Source: Caballeronia novacaledonica (GTDB lineage: Bacteria > Pseudomonadota > Gammaproteobacteria > Burkholderiales > Burkholderiaceae). Taken from it: a stretch of 64,000 nucleotides of DNA. Of the stretch, positions 34,594 to 43,656 are shown piece by piece (the first letter of the stretch is position 1; each line of letters starts with the position of its first letter). The DNA lies in assembly GCF_900258035.1 (NCBI RefSeq), contig NZ_OGTP01000002.1, forward strand, positions 248,001 to 312,000. The letters are read 5' to 3'. Position numbers and translations under genes: made by a program. The notes beneath the pieces were generated by a model. The model did not search any database and was not told the origin of the DNA. It saw only the letters and a program-made list of their open reading frames with translations.

Positions 34594-35502
34594 ATGCAAG
34601 CCGTAGCTGCCGCACCCCAACCCACCACGACACTGGCTTCCGGCGCTGAGAGCTGGCCGTTCACCGTCGAGCGCTCGACTCCGTCCATCGGTGCGGAAAT
34701 CAGTGACATCGACCTCCGTAAGCCGCTCGACGACGACACCTATCTCGCGCTGCGCCGCGCACTGGTCAAGTACAAGGTGCTGTTCTTCCGCGACCAGGAC
34801 GTCACGCCGGCGCAGCATGTGGCTTTTGCAAGACGCTTCGGAGAACTGGAAATCCATCCGGTGTTTCGCCATCACCCGGACCATCCGGAACTCGTGATGT
34901 TCGACAAATCGGGCGAAAACCGCGGGCGTGAGAACATTTACCACAGCGACGTCTCGTGGCGCGAATTGCCCGCGATGGCCGCGATCCTGCGCTGCGTCGA
35001 GTGCCCGGAAGTCGGCGGCGACACCATCTGGGTCAACATGGCGCAGGCTTACGCGAACCTGCCGGAAGACGTGAAAACCCGCATCGCCGATTTGCGTGCG
35101 GTCCACGACATCATTCCGACGTTCAGCGTCGCGATCGCGCCGGAAAAATTCGAGGAGATTCGCAGAAACTTCCCGCCGGTCACGCACCCCGTCGTTCGTA
35201 CTCATCCGGAGAGCGGCGAGAAAATCCTCTACGTGAACGAGGCGTTCGTGACGCACCTCGCCAATTACAGCCAGGTAACGGGCTTTCGCATCGGCTCGGA
35301 TTTCAGGCTCGGCGAACTGGATCTGCTGCAGTATTTGTACCGGCAGGCCGCCGCGCCGGAATATCAAGTCCGCTTGAAGTGGCGGCCGAACACCATCGCG
35401 GTCTGGGACAACCGGTCCACGCATCACTACGCCGTGCAGGACTATTTCCCGGCCGTGCGCCGCATGATGCGCGCCACCGTCATCGGCGACAAACCGGTCT
35501 GA
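34594..35502 (+). CDS. TauD/TfdA-family Fe(II)/2-oxoglutarate dioxygenase
   Basis: A 302-residue non-haem iron dioxygenase. The iron ligands are H117 and D119 (IYHSDVSW) and H278 (NRSTHHYA); the 2-oxoglutarate-binding Arg lies in RRMMRATVIGD. The N-terminal block SIGAEISDIDLRKPLDDDTY is family-typical. TauD relatives hydroxylate a carbon next to a heteroatom and so release sulfite, or cleave ethers such as 2,4-D. In this operon it probably cleaves or hydroxylates the cluster's substrate to an aldehyde or alcohol, but the group attacked is unknown. GGAGATCTGAT precedes ATG 34594, and the aldehyde dehydrogenase begins 20 bases after its stop. Confidence 0.9.
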   Translation: MQAVAAAPQPTTTLASGAESWPFTVERSTPSIGAEISDIDLRKPLDDDTYLALRRALVKYKVLFFRDQDVTPAQHVAFARRFGELEIHPVFRHHPDHPELVMFDKSGENRGRENIYHSDVSWRELPAMAAILRCVECPEVGGDTIWVNMAQAYANLPEDVKTRIADLRAVHDIIPTFSVAIAPEKFEEIRRNFPPVTHPVVRTHPESGEKILYVNEAFVTHLANYSQVTGFRIGSDFRLGELDLLQYLYRQAAAPEYQVRLKWRPNTIAVWDNRSTHHYAVQDYFPAVRRMMRATVIGDKPV

Positions 35503-35522
35503 GCGGGCACGAGGAAGCCGAT

Positions 35523-36947
35523 ATGAAGATGCTCAACAAGTTCTATATCAACGGCGAATGGACGGAACCGTCTGCCGGCGGCGGTTTCGCGCAGATCGTC
35601 GACCCGTCCACGGAAGCCGTGACCGGTCAGCTCGCGATGGGCTCCGCCGAAGATGTCGAGCGCGCCGTCGCCGCTGCGCAAGCGGCGTTTCCCGCGTGGT
35701 CGGCATCGAGCCGCGAGGAACGGATCGCACTGCTCGAACGGATCATCGAGCAGTACACCGCGCGGCTCGACGAGATCGCCGAAGCCGTGCGCGAAGAAAT
35801 CGGCGCGCCGATCACGTTGTGCAAGAACCTGCAGGCCGCCATCGGCGTGGCGCAACTGCAGGCGGCATTGGCGACGCTGCGAAACTTCGAATTCGAATCG
35901 GTCCGCGGCAAGAGCTATGTTCGCCGTGAAGCCATCGGCGTCGCCGCGCTCATCACGCCGTGGAACTGGCCGCTGAACCAGATCACCGCGAAGGTTGCGC
36001 CGGCGCTGGCGGCGGGCTGCACCATCGTGCTCAAGCCGTCGGAGATCGCGCCGTTCGACGCATTGATCTTCGCGCAGATCATGCACGATGCCGGCACGCC
36101 CGCAGGCGTGTTCAACATGATCTACGGCGACGGCAAGGTGGTCGGCAGCGCGCTCGCGTCGCATCCGGGCGTGGACATGGTGTCGATCACCGGTTCGACG
36201 AGAGCCGGCGTCGGTGTCGCGATCAGCGCGGCGCCGACCGTCAAGCGGGTCGCTCAGGAACTCGGCGGCAAGTCGCCGCTGCTGATCCTCGACGACACGG
36301 ACCTGCAGACCGCGGTATCGACAGGCGTGGCTCAATGCATGGTCAATTCCGGACAGACGTGCATCGCGCCGACTCGAATGCTGGTGCCTCGGGCGCGCTA
36401 CGACGAGGCCGTCGCGATCGCGGCGGCGGCGGCCAATTCGCTGACGGTCGGCGATCCTGCGGATCCCGCAACGAAGATGGGCCCGATCTCCAATCGCGCG
36501 CAATACGAGAAGGTTCAGCGGATGATCCGCATCGGCATGGAGGAAGGCGCGCGCGTGGTTGCGGGCGGTCCGGGGCGTCCGGTGGGACTCGAGCGCGGCT
36601 TCTATGCAAAGCCGACGATCTTCGCGGACGTGCACAACGACATGACGATCGCGCGCGAGGAAATCTTCGGTCCCGTGCTGGCGATCATCCCGTACGCCGA
36701 CGAAGAAGAAGCGATCCGCATCGCCAACGACACCGATTACGGCCTCGCCGGTTACATCGCGTCGGGCAATCCCGAGCGCGCGCGGCGCGTTGCGGCGCGT
36801 CTGCGGGTCGGCTCCGTTCGGATCAACGGCGCGATGCTGGACGTCACGGCACCGTTCGGCGGCTACAAGACGTCGGGCAACGGTCGCGAGTACGGCGCCG
36901 AAGGACTCGCGGAGTTTCTCGAGATCAAGTCGGTGACGGGACTGTAG
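35523..36947 (+). CDS. NAD(P)-dependent aldehyde dehydrogenase
   Basis: A 474-residue aldehyde dehydrogenase superfamily enzyme. Catalytic residues are N148 (TPWNWP), E246 (AQELGGKSP) and the nucleophile C280 (NSGQTCIAP). The cofactor region SITGSTRAGV and the C-terminal EEIFGPVLAI and FGGYKTSGNGREYG are also present. It would oxidise the aldehyde made by the GMC enzyme, the dioxygenase, or by retro-aldol cleavage further along the pathway. It lies inside the long operon, with the aldolase-like thiolase gene 95 bases downstream. Confidence 0.94.
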   Translation: MKMLNKFYINGEWTEPSAGGGFAQIVDPSTEAVTGQLAMGSAEDVERAVAAAQAAFPAWSASSREERIALLERIIEQYTARLDEIAEAVREEIGAPITLCKNLQAAIGVAQLQAALATLRNFEFESVRGKSYVRREAIGVAALITPWNWPLNQITAKVAPALAAGCTIVLKPSEIAPFDALIFAQIMHDAGTPAGVFNMIYGDGKVVGSALASHPGVDMVSITGSTRAGVGVAISAAPTVKRVAQELGGKSPLLILDDTDLQTAVSTGVAQCMVNSGQTCIAPTRMLVPRARYDEAVAIAAAAANSLTVGDPADPATKMGPISNRAQYEKVQRMIRIGMEEGARVVAGGPGRPVGLERGFYAKPTIFADVHNDMTIAREEIFGPVLAIIPYADEEEAIRIANDTDYGLAGYIASGNPERARRVAARLRVGSVRINGAMLDVTAPFGGYKTSGNGREYGAEGLAEFLEIKSVTGL

Positions 36948-37042
36948 CGCCAGTTGACGGCGGCTTAGAGAAGCCGTGAGCCGCAGGGTGCGCAACGCGA
37001 TCTTGCATGCGCGGCGCACCCTTTCAACCGGAGGAGACCTGC

Positions 37043-38212
37043 ATGAGCATCAAGGGCCGTGCCTGGATCGTCGGCGCTTACGAGCATCCCGTTCGCAAGG
37101 CGCCCGATAAAACCGTGCCGCAGTTGCACGCGGAATGCGCGAAAGGCGCACTCGACGATGCAGGCCTCTCAATCGGCGACGTCGACGGCTACTTCTGCGC
37201 CGGCGATGCGCCGGGGCTGGGTGCGCTCAACATGATCGACTACCTCGGCCTGAATGTGCGTCACGTGGACTCCACGGATATGGGCGGCAGCGCCTATCTC
37301 GCGCACGTTTCGCATGCCGCGCAGGCCATCGCTGCCGGCAAGTGCAACGTCGCCCTGATCACGCTCGCGGGCCGCCCGCGCTCCGAAGGTTCGAGCGGCA
37401 CTCAGGCCCGCAACTGGGGCAAGGACTTGCCGGACCTGCCGTTCGAGGCTCCGTTCAGGCCGCTGACGGTCAATCTGTACGCGATGGTGGCCATGCGCCA
37501 CATGTACGAATACGGCACGACCAGCGAGCAGCTCGCGTGGATCAAGGTCGCCGCCTCGCATCACGCGCAGCACAACCCGCACGCCATGCTGCGGGACGTG
37601 GTCACGGTGGAAGACGTACTGGCTTCGCAGATGATCTCCGATCCGTTGCGCCGGCTCGACTGCTGCGTCGTCTCCGACGGCGGCGGCGCGCTGATCGTCG
37701 CGCGGCCCGAAATCGCGGCTGCGCTCGGCTCGCGCGCCGTCAAGATTCGCGGCGCAGGAGAAGCCGTCAAGGGGCAGCTCGGCGGCGCAGTGGATCTGAG
37801 CTGGTCCGCCGCGCGAATATCCGGTGCGGCGGCGTTCGCGGAAGCAGGCGTCACGCCCGCCGACATCAAGTATGCGTCGATCTATGACAGCTTCACGATC
37901 ACGGTGCTGATGCAACTGGAAGACCTCGGCTTTTGCAGGAAAGGCGAAGGCGGCCGCTTCGTTGCCGACGGCAATCTGATCTCCGGCGTCGGCCGTCTGC
38001 CGTTCAATACCGACGGCGGTGGCTTGTGCAACAACCATCCGGCCAATCGCGGCGGCATCACGAAAGTCATCGAAGCAGTCCGGCAGTTGCGCGGCGAGGC
38101 CCACCCCGCCGTGCAGGTCCGGAACTGCGATCTCGCGCTGGCGCAGGGCACGGGCGGCTATCTCGGCTCGCGTCACGGCAGCGCCACGCTGATCCTGGAA
38201 CGGGAGCAATGA
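37043..38212 (+). CDS. Thiolase-fold protein lacking the nucleophilic Cys; possible Ltp2-type aldolase
   Basis: A 389-residue SCP2-thiolase-like protein. The thiolase nucleophile position is changed: instead of NNNCATGS (as in the second thiolase of this window) it has STDMGGS (residues 77-83), putting Asp79 where Cys is expected. The HDAF/HEAF motif is replaced by YDSFT (281-285), and the GGxxxxGHP loop by NTDGGGLCNNHPANRGG (322-338). These changes, and the DUF35 partner gene starting one base after the stop, resemble the Ltp2/DUF35 aldolases that cleave beta-hydroxyacyl-CoA side chains. The reaction here would give a CoA ester plus an aldehyde or ketone. It is not expected to catalyse normal thiolysis. 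Confidence 0.8.
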   Translation: MSIKGRAWIVGAYEHPVRKAPDKTVPQLHAECAKGALDDAGLSIGDVDGYFCAGDAPGLGALNMIDYLGLNVRHVDSTDMGGSAYLAHVSHAAQAIAAGKCNVALITLAGRPRSEGSSGTQARNWGKDLPDLPFEAPFRPLTVNLYAMVAMRHMYEYGTTSEQLAWIKVAASHHAQHNPHAMLRDVVTVEDVLASQMISDPLRRLDCCVVSDGGGALIVARPEIAAALGSRAVKIRGAGEAVKGQLGGAVDLSWSAARISGAAAFAEAGVTPADIKYASIYDSFTITVLMQLEDLGFCRKGEGGRFVADGNLISGVGRLPFNTDGGGLCNNHPANRGGITKVIEAVRQLRGEAHPAVQVRNCDLALAQGTGGYLGSRHGSATLILEREQ

Positions 38213-38213
38213 C

Positions 38214-38612
38214 ATGAGTCCGGATTCGACCGCAGCCGCCCTGCCGTCTCCCGCCGAATTGCCCGACAACGCCGCATTCTGGCAAGGCGCGCGCGAGGGC
38301 CGCCTGCTGCTGAAATACTGCGACGCCTGCGGCAAGCCCCACTGGTATCCGCGCGTACTGTGTCCGTTCTGCATGGGCGCCACACACTGGAAAGAGGCGT
38401 GCGGACGCGGCGCGATCTATTCGTTCAGCGTCACGCGCCGTGCCGGGCCTGCGCCGTTCTGCATCGCCTACGTGACGCTCGACGAAGGCGTGACGCTGAT
38501 GACCCATATCGTCGGCTGCGATCTCGACACGGTGCGAATAGGCCAGCGTGTCCAGTTGCAATTTTCGCCGACGGAAAATGGCGCGCCAGTGCCGACCTTC
38601 ACGCTTGCCTGA
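38214..38612 (+). CDS. Zn-ribbon OB-fold protein (DUF35), partner of the thiolase-fold protein
   Basis: A 132-residue DUF35 protein. The rubredoxin-like zinc ribbon is YCDACGKPHWYPRVLCPFCM (four Cys ligands in two C-x2-C pairs), followed by an OB fold (IYSFSVTRRAGP, FCIAYVTLDEGVTLMTHIVG). DUF35 proteins bind and activate thiolase-fold partners, for example Ltp2 aldolases and hydratase complexes of steroid side-chain breakdown, probably by positioning the acyl-CoA. Its ATG lies one base after the stop of the thiolase-fold gene, so equimolar production is likely. Confidence 0.9.
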   Translation: MSPDSTAAALPSPAELPDNAAFWQGAREGRLLLKYCDACGKPHWYPRVLCPFCMGATHWKEACGRGAIYSFSVTRRAGPAPFCIAYVTLDEGVTLMTHIVGCDLDTVRIGQRVQLQFSPTENGAPVPTFTLA

Positions 38613-38692
38613 AGACTTCCGTCGCCCGGCAATCTTCCATCGAAAGCGGCCAGCCGCCACGCGGTCGCGCGCAGAAACAAGGAGACATTCCA

Positions 38693-39925
38693 ATGGATTT
38701 CGATACCCCGAGTGAATGGGTCGATTTCGGCGACGCGCTGATACGTTTCATCGACCGTGAAGTCGCGGCGCTGGAGCACGAGCATCGCGCGCTGCTGGGC
38801 AGCGAGCGCACGCTGTATGGCGAGGACGGCCGCTACAGTCCCGCCGTGCTGGCATTGCGCCGCCAGGTTCGCATGCGCTCGGCCGAACTCGGTTTCTATA
38901 CCGCGCTCGCGGCCGAGTCGCTGGGCGGAGGCGGCTTTGATGCGCAGGCGGCCGTTTATGTCCAGGAACGCCTCAACGCGCATTGCGGCCCCGAACGGCA
39001 TCTGGTCCAGACAGTCGTGTTGCCGTCGCCGTTCACGAACGGTTTGTCGCCCGTGCTGCGGCATCTCGATCCTTCCGTGCTCGCCACGTATCGCGATTCA
39101 CTCGCCAGCGGCGACAAAACCATGTGCTTCGGGCTGAGCGAACCCGACGCCGGTTCCGACGTCTTCGGCATGCGCACGCGCGCCGAACGCAGCGGCGATC
39201 ATTGGGTGATCAACGGCACCAAACAGTGGATCACGAACGCGCCTTACGCCGACTATGCGATGATCTTCGCGATTACCGACGAACAACAGGCGCGGGCGCA
39301 CCGTGGCGGCATCACCGGCTTCTTCGTTCCGACCGTCACGAGCGGCTTTTCGGTGCCGGGCGTCATTCCGGTGATGGGGCATCTGGGCGCGGATATCGGC
39401 ATCGTCACGCTCGACAACGTGCGCGTTCCCGACACTCACCGGCTCGGCGCCGTCGACCGTGGCCTCGCGGTCGCGCTCGACGGCGTGAATGCAGGCCGGC
39501 TGAGCATGGCGGCATCGTGCGTCGGCCTTGCACGCTGGGCGCTCGACCAGGCGCTGGCCTATGCGCAGGTGCGCAAGACTTTCGGTCAGACGATCGCCGA
39601 TCACCAGGCCGTGCAGTTCATGCTGGCCGAATGCGCAATGGACATTTACGCGTGCAAATCGATGATCCGCCATTGCGCATGGCTCGTCGACAAAGACCTG
39701 CCGGCGGCGAAGGAAGTGTCGATCGTCAAGGCGTCGGCCACGGAGATGGTGAGCCGGGTCATGGATCGCGTGATCCAGATTCACGGCGGCATGGGGCTTA
39801 CGAACGAATTGCGGCTGGAAGCCGGTTATCGCTGGGCTCGCACGATGCGCATTCCCGACGGCACGTCCGAAATCCAGCGCTGCACCATCGCGCGCCGGCT
39901 GCTCAATGGCGACACCGCGTTCTGA
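38693..39925 (+). CDS. Acyl-CoA dehydrogenase
   Basis: A 410-residue FAD-dependent acyl-CoA dehydrogenase. Seen are the FAD/substrate motifs CFGLSEPDAGSDVFGM, WVINGTKQWITNA, RKTFGQTIADHQAVQFMLAE and IQIHGGMGLTNE, and the C-terminal IPDGTSEIQR. The canonical catalytic Glu (usually EGTS) is Asp here, and the alternative Glu position of the isovaleryl type is also not acidic, so it may prefer an unusual acyl chain. GGAGACATTCCA precedes the start. Preceding DUF35 and followed 30 bases later by the CoA ligase, it belongs to the first beta-oxidation set. Confidence 0.9.
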   Translation: MDFDTPSEWVDFGDALIRFIDREVAALEHEHRALLGSERTLYGEDGRYSPAVLALRRQVRMRSAELGFYTALAAESLGGGGFDAQAAVYVQERLNAHCGPERHLVQTVVLPSPFTNGLSPVLRHLDPSVLATYRDSLASGDKTMCFGLSEPDAGSDVFGMRTRAERSGDHWVINGTKQWITNAPYADYAMIFAITDEQQARAHRGGITGFFVPTVTSGFSVPGVIPVMGHLGADIGIVTLDNVRVPDTHRLGAVDRGLAVALDGVNAGRLSMAASCVGLARWALDQALAYAQVRKTFGQTIADHQAVQFMLAECAMDIYACKSMIRHCAWLVDKDLPAAKEVSIVKASATEMVSRVMDRVIQIHGGMGLTNELRLEAGYRWARTMRIPDGTSEIQRCTIARRLLNGDTAF

Positions 39926-39955
39926 CGAGAGCATTCATTCCACAGGAGACACAGC

Positions 39956-41689
39956 ATGGTGCATCTCGACCCAAAACCGTACGTCATCGAACGTCCCGGC
40001 AACCCGCTGTCGGTCGCACCGCACGTCGTGCAGCCCGGCGTGCCGGAGCGCTTTCACGTGCCGGACACCACCTTGTTCGACAATCTCGAACTCTCGGCGC
40101 GGCGCTTCCCCAACAAGGCCGCCATCGAGTTCTACGGCACGACGATCACCTACGCCGCCCTGCTCGCCGAAGTGGAGCGCATGGCCGGCTATCTGCAGCA
40201 TGTTTGCGGGGTCGCCGGCGGCGACCGCGTGCTCGTGTTCAGCCAGAACAGTCCGCAGTTCGTCGCTGCCTACTTCGCGATCCTGCGCGCGGACGCGGTG
40301 GTCGTGCCCGTCAACGCGATGCTCGTCGAGGGCGAGCTGCGTCATATCATCGAAGACAGCGGTGCGGTCGCCGGATTCGCCGCGCGCGAACTGCTCGACC
40401 GGCTCGTGTCGTCAGCCGGCGGCACGCCGCTGCGGAGTATCGTCGTTCATAGCTACGGCGACGCGCTGAAAGGCGACGACGCCGGCCTGAACGTTCCGGA
40501 CTGGGTGCGCCAACGTTCGCGCGCCGAAGCGCTTCCGGGCGGCGCCGTGCATTGGGCCGACGCGCTGGCGCAAGCGCAGGCGCCCGCCCCGCATCGCGCC
40601 GTCGCGGACGATCTCTGCATGCTTCCCTACACGTCGGGCACGACCGGCGCGCCGAAGGCCTGCATGCATACGCACCGCACGGTGATGGCGTCCGTCGCGG
40701 GCGCGCAATTGTGGCGGCGCTCGCACGCCGAATCGATCTATCTCGCGGTCGCGCCGATGTTCCACCTGCTCGGCCTGCAAAACGGCGTCAACGCTCCGGT
40801 GTTCATGGGCGGCACGATCGTGCTGCTGCCCCGCTGGGATTGCCGCACCGCAGCCGAGCTGATCGCGCGCCATCGCGTGACGTTCTGGGCAGCGCCGCCG
40901 CCGATGCTGGTGGAGTTTTTCGCGCAGCCGGGCATCGAAACCTTCGATCTGAGCAGCCTGAGCGTCGTGCTCGGCGGCGGCGCGGCCGTTCCCGCCGGCA
41001 CGGCGAAGCTGATGAAGGAAGGCTACGGCCTGCAGTTCATCGAAGGCTACGGTCTCACCGAAACCGCCTCGTTTCTGATCGCCAATCCGCTGCACGCGGC
41101 ACGGGCCGGCTATCTGGGCGTACCGACTTATGGCGTCGACGCACGCATCGTCGATCCTGTGACGTTCGAGGAGATGCCGTGCGGCGAGGTCGGCGAAATC
41201 GTGGTGCATGGCGCGCAGGTCATGCTCGGCTATTGGCACAAGCCGAAAGCCGATGCGGAAAGCTTCATCGCCATCGACGGCAAGCGCTTCTTTCGCACGG
41301 GAGACCTCGCGAGCGTCGACACGGACGGCTACTTCATGATGCGCGACCGGCTCAAGCGCATGGTCAACGCGTCCGGCTACAAAGTCTGGCCGGCCGAGGT
41401 CGAAGCCATGCTCCATACTCATCCGGCGATTCAGGAAGCGTGTGTGATTGCCGCGCCCGATCCGCACCGCGGTGAAACCGTGAAGGCGATCGTCGTGCTC
41501 AAGTCGGATTGCGGCGTTATCGACGAAGCGGCCATTCTGGCGTGGTGCCGCGCCAACATGGCGACGTACAAGGCGCCGCGCATCGTGCAGATCACGGATC
41601 GCCTGCCGCGTTCCGCGACCGGGAAGATCGCTTGGCGCGAGTTGCAGGATAAGGAGATGCAGGCAGTCCGCTCGTCCGAACAGGCGTAG
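39956..41689 (+). CDS. AMP-dependent acyl-CoA ligase
   Basis: A 577-residue ANL-superfamily ligase. Motifs are YTSGTTGAPKACMHTHR (P-loop), GYGLTETASF, the hinge TGDLASVDTDGYFMMRDRLKRMVNASGYKV, and the C-terminal lysine region RSATGKIAWREL. It activates a carboxylic acid to its CoA thioester with ATP. It is the last gene of the MFS-led operon and would feed the acyl-CoA dehydrogenase encoded just upstream. The exact acid is not predictable; the sequence resembles long-chain or pimeloyl-type acid ligases rather than acetyl-CoA synthetases. Confidence 0.92.
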   Translation: MVHLDPKPYVIERPGNPLSVAPHVVQPGVPERFHVPDTTLFDNLELSARRFPNKAAIEFYGTTITYAALLAEVERMAGYLQHVCGVAGGDRVLVFSQNSPQFVAAYFAILRADAVVVPVNAMLVEGELRHIIEDSGAVAGFAARELLDRLVSSAGGTPLRSIVVHSYGDALKGDDAGLNVPDWVRQRSRAEALPGGAVHWADALAQAQAPAPHRAVADDLCMLPYTSGTTGAPKACMHTHRTVMASVAGAQLWRRSHAESIYLAVAPMFHLLGLQNGVNAPVFMGGTIVLLPRWDCRTAAELIARHRVTFWAAPPPMLVEFFAQPGIETFDLSSLSVVLGGGAAVPAGTAKLMKEGYGLQFIEGYGLTETASFLIANPLHAARAGYLGVPTYGVDARIVDPVTFEEMPCGEVGEIVVHGAQVMLGYWHKPKADAESFIAIDGKRFFRTGDLASVDTDGYFMMRDRLKRMVNASGYKVWPAEVEAMLHTHPAIQEACVIAAPDPHRGETVKAIVVLKSDCGVIDEAAILAWCRANMATYKAPRIVQITDRLPRSATGKIAWRELQDKEMQAVRSSEQA

Positions 41690-41782
41690 ACGCGGAACAG
41701 GTCGTGAAATGCGGCCTGAGCGCGGTCCGGCTCATGCGGGCATGAGGGATCCGCGCTCTCGCGATCGGCCAGCGCTTTGTCT

Positions 41783-42133
41783 TTAGAACGACGACAACGT
41801 CAGCGCGTTCCGGACCGCGGTCACACCCGTCACACCTTCGGTTGCATGCGTGGCCATCTCGACCTGCGACTGCTCGGGTACGGTGCCTTCCAGCGTCACC
41901 ACGCCATTGTTCGCGCGCACCGTGATCGTGCTGTTGCGCAGACCCTTGGTCCTGCTCAATGCGCGCAGCACGTCCTTTTGCAGCGCGCGATTGGCGGCCT
42001 TCATCGCTTTCGCGTCGGGTGTGGCGCTCGCCGCCGGCATCGACGCAGGCTCACGGCTCTGGGCTTGCGTATCGAGCGCCGCCAGCATGAACATCGTGCC
42101 TGCAACGATGCACGTCGTCAGATTCTTCTTCAC
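41783..42133 (-). CDS. Periplasmic BON-domain protein
   Basis: A 116-residue exported protein with a signal peptide (MKKNLTTCIVAGTMFMLAALD, cleavage likely after TQA) and one BON domain (about residues 48-114: DVLRALSRTKGLRNSTITVRA, then NNGVVTLEGTVPEQSQ). BON domains bind phospholipid or other envelope components. It lies 96 bases downstream of the porin on the same strand and may share its transcript. OsmY-like stress roles are known for relatives; a role in this pathway is not evident. Confidence 0.82.
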   Translation of the reverse strand: MKKNLTTCIVAGTMFMLAALDTQAQSREPASMPAASATPDAKAMKAANRALQKDVLRALSRTKGLRNSTITVRANNGVVTLEGTVPEQSQVEMATHATEGVTGVTAVRNALTLSSF

Positions 42134-42229
42134 CAGTTCTTCCCCTTTGATTGATAAGTCTCGTTGTTACGGATCGGACTCCTGATCGCGATCCGCGGTG
42201 TTCACGGAAATCGACCGTCCGGTCCCGCG

Positions 42230-43384
42230 TCAGAAACGTTGCGTCATCCCCACGACGGCCAGCACCTGCTTCGATCCCGCTGGCACGCCCGTCACGCCGG
42301 GCCAGCTCATTGCGGCGCTGCCGTTGTTCTTGATATAGCCCGCGCGCCCGTAGAGACTCGTGCGCTTCGACAGACTGTGATCGATACCGATCTCGATACC
42401 GAGGGAATTGTCGTGCTCATCGCGCACGTCACGCTCGATGCCAGAGATTTCGATGACGTCCTCCGCCGAGGCCTGAATCGTCGCGCCGACGCCCAGAATG
42501 CTGTACGCATGCACCAGCATCGACGCGGGGATCCTCGCCGTGGGCGTGACCGTCACGAGCGAGCCTGACGGAACGTCTTTCGGCCGGTTATACGAGTAGT
42601 TGAACTGAAGGTTGACGATGCCGATACGGTAAGCCAGCGCGCCGGTGAAATGCTCCATCGACTGAAGGTTGAAGGTGGACAGCGTACCGGGAACCAGCGG
42701 CGCGCTCTCCTGGCCGCCATGCTGGAACTGATAGCCGACGCCCGCATAAAAGCCGTAGCCCGAGTAGTTCGCCGCGAGATCGAGCATGTTCCCGGACCTG
42801 ATCGCGAGCGGTTGCGTCACCGTGGCGGCCAGCGCGTACATTGCGTAGAGATGCACGCCCCTGAGGTCCGGCGACTGATACACGATCGCATTGCTGGTGC
42901 GCCCGGAGACATATTGAGTCGCGAGCGTCGACCTGTCGGTGGCGCCGGCGAGATCGGCCGCCGCGAGCAGCGACATGACTTCATTGCCGCGAAACGGATC
43001 GGTGAAGTAGACGGCCCAGAAACTCGGCTGGTATTGGCGCCCGAGTGTCAGCGAACCGTAGGTGTCGTCCTTCAGTCCCACCCAGGCCTGTCGATAGAAC
43101 ATCGCAGTCGAATCGGCGAAATACGCGCCGTTGTTGATCGTGTAACCCGTCTCGAGGTCGAACACGGTCTTCAGGCCGCCACCGAGGTCTTCGACGCCCT
43201 TGAACCCGAACTGCGAACCGGTCGAGCCGCCGCTTCGCAGAGAAAACGAATGATTGCCACCGTTGTCCAGGTACTGGACGAAAGTATCGGCCACGCCATA
43301 AAGCGTCACGCTCGATTGCGCCGCCGCGCCTCCGGCGGCAAAGAGCAACGCGGCTCCGTAAATCCCACGACACATCACACGCAT
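42230..43384 (-). CDS. Outer-membrane porin, Burkholderiales type
   Basis: A 384-residue general porin (Porin_4 family). It has a signal peptide ending AAAQ, then the signature SSVTLYGVADTFVQYLDNGG, a sixteen-stranded barrel pattern with alternating aromatic and glycine residues, the loop-3 neighbourhood LGRQYQPSFWAVYFTDPFRG, and a C-terminal aromatic end (VVGMTQRF). AAGGAG precedes ATG 43384. It is divergent from the DUF2889 gene across a 370-base region that holds two regulon dyads, so this porin is probably the outer-membrane entry for the cluster's substrate. Confidence 0.93.
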   Translation of the reverse strand: MRVMCRGIYGAALLFAAGGAAAQSSVTLYGVADTFVQYLDNGGNHSFSLRSGGSTGSQFGFKGVEDLGGGLKTVFDLETGYTINNGAYFADSTAMFYRQAWVGLKDDTYGSLTLGRQYQPSFWAVYFTDPFRGNEVMSLLAAADLAGATDRSTLATQYVSGRTSNAIVYQSPDLRGVHLYAMYALAATVTQPLAIRSGNMLDLAANYSGYGFYAGVGYQFQHGGQESAPLVPGTLSTFNLQSMEHFTGALAYRIGIVNLQFNYSYNRPKDVPSGSLVTVTPTARIPASMLVHAYSILGVGATIQASAEDVIEISGIERDVRDEHDNSLGIEIGIDHSLSKRTSLYGRAGYIKNNGSAAMSWPGVTGVPAGSKQVLAVVGMTQRF

Positions 43385-43564
43385 GCACGTCTCCTTTCAA
43401 TGTTTGCCGCGTCCGGCGGACGCGGGGTAAAGCAAACTCAGGCAGACGCCGGACACCTGTCGACCGATGATGAAGAGACGCATCGCGCTTATCTGTCGCG
43501 TCGGTGACTTGCAGGCTCCAGGCATTGCGGAATGGGGGGATATTGCAGTTGTGTTCGCGCGGCA

Positions 43565-43584
43565 AACCTACCCGGACAGGGTGG
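43565..43584. promoter_or_regulatory. Regulon dyad site 4
   Basis: AACCTACCC-GGACA-GGGTGG, a full match to the CTACCC-N5-GGGTGG core. Confidence 0.65.
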
Positions 43585-43636
43585 GGAGGGGAATACCCCA
43601 GCGCGCAGAACAGCGAGATAGCGCGAGTCGGCGGCC

Positions 43637-43656
43637 TCCTTACCCGATGCGGGGGG
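43637..43656. promoter_or_regulatory. Regulon dyad site 5
   Basis: TCCTTACCC-GATGC-GGGGGG, closely matching site 2 (30007-30026) also in its downstream flank GCCG. It lies 98 bases before the DUF2889 start. Confidence 0.6.
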
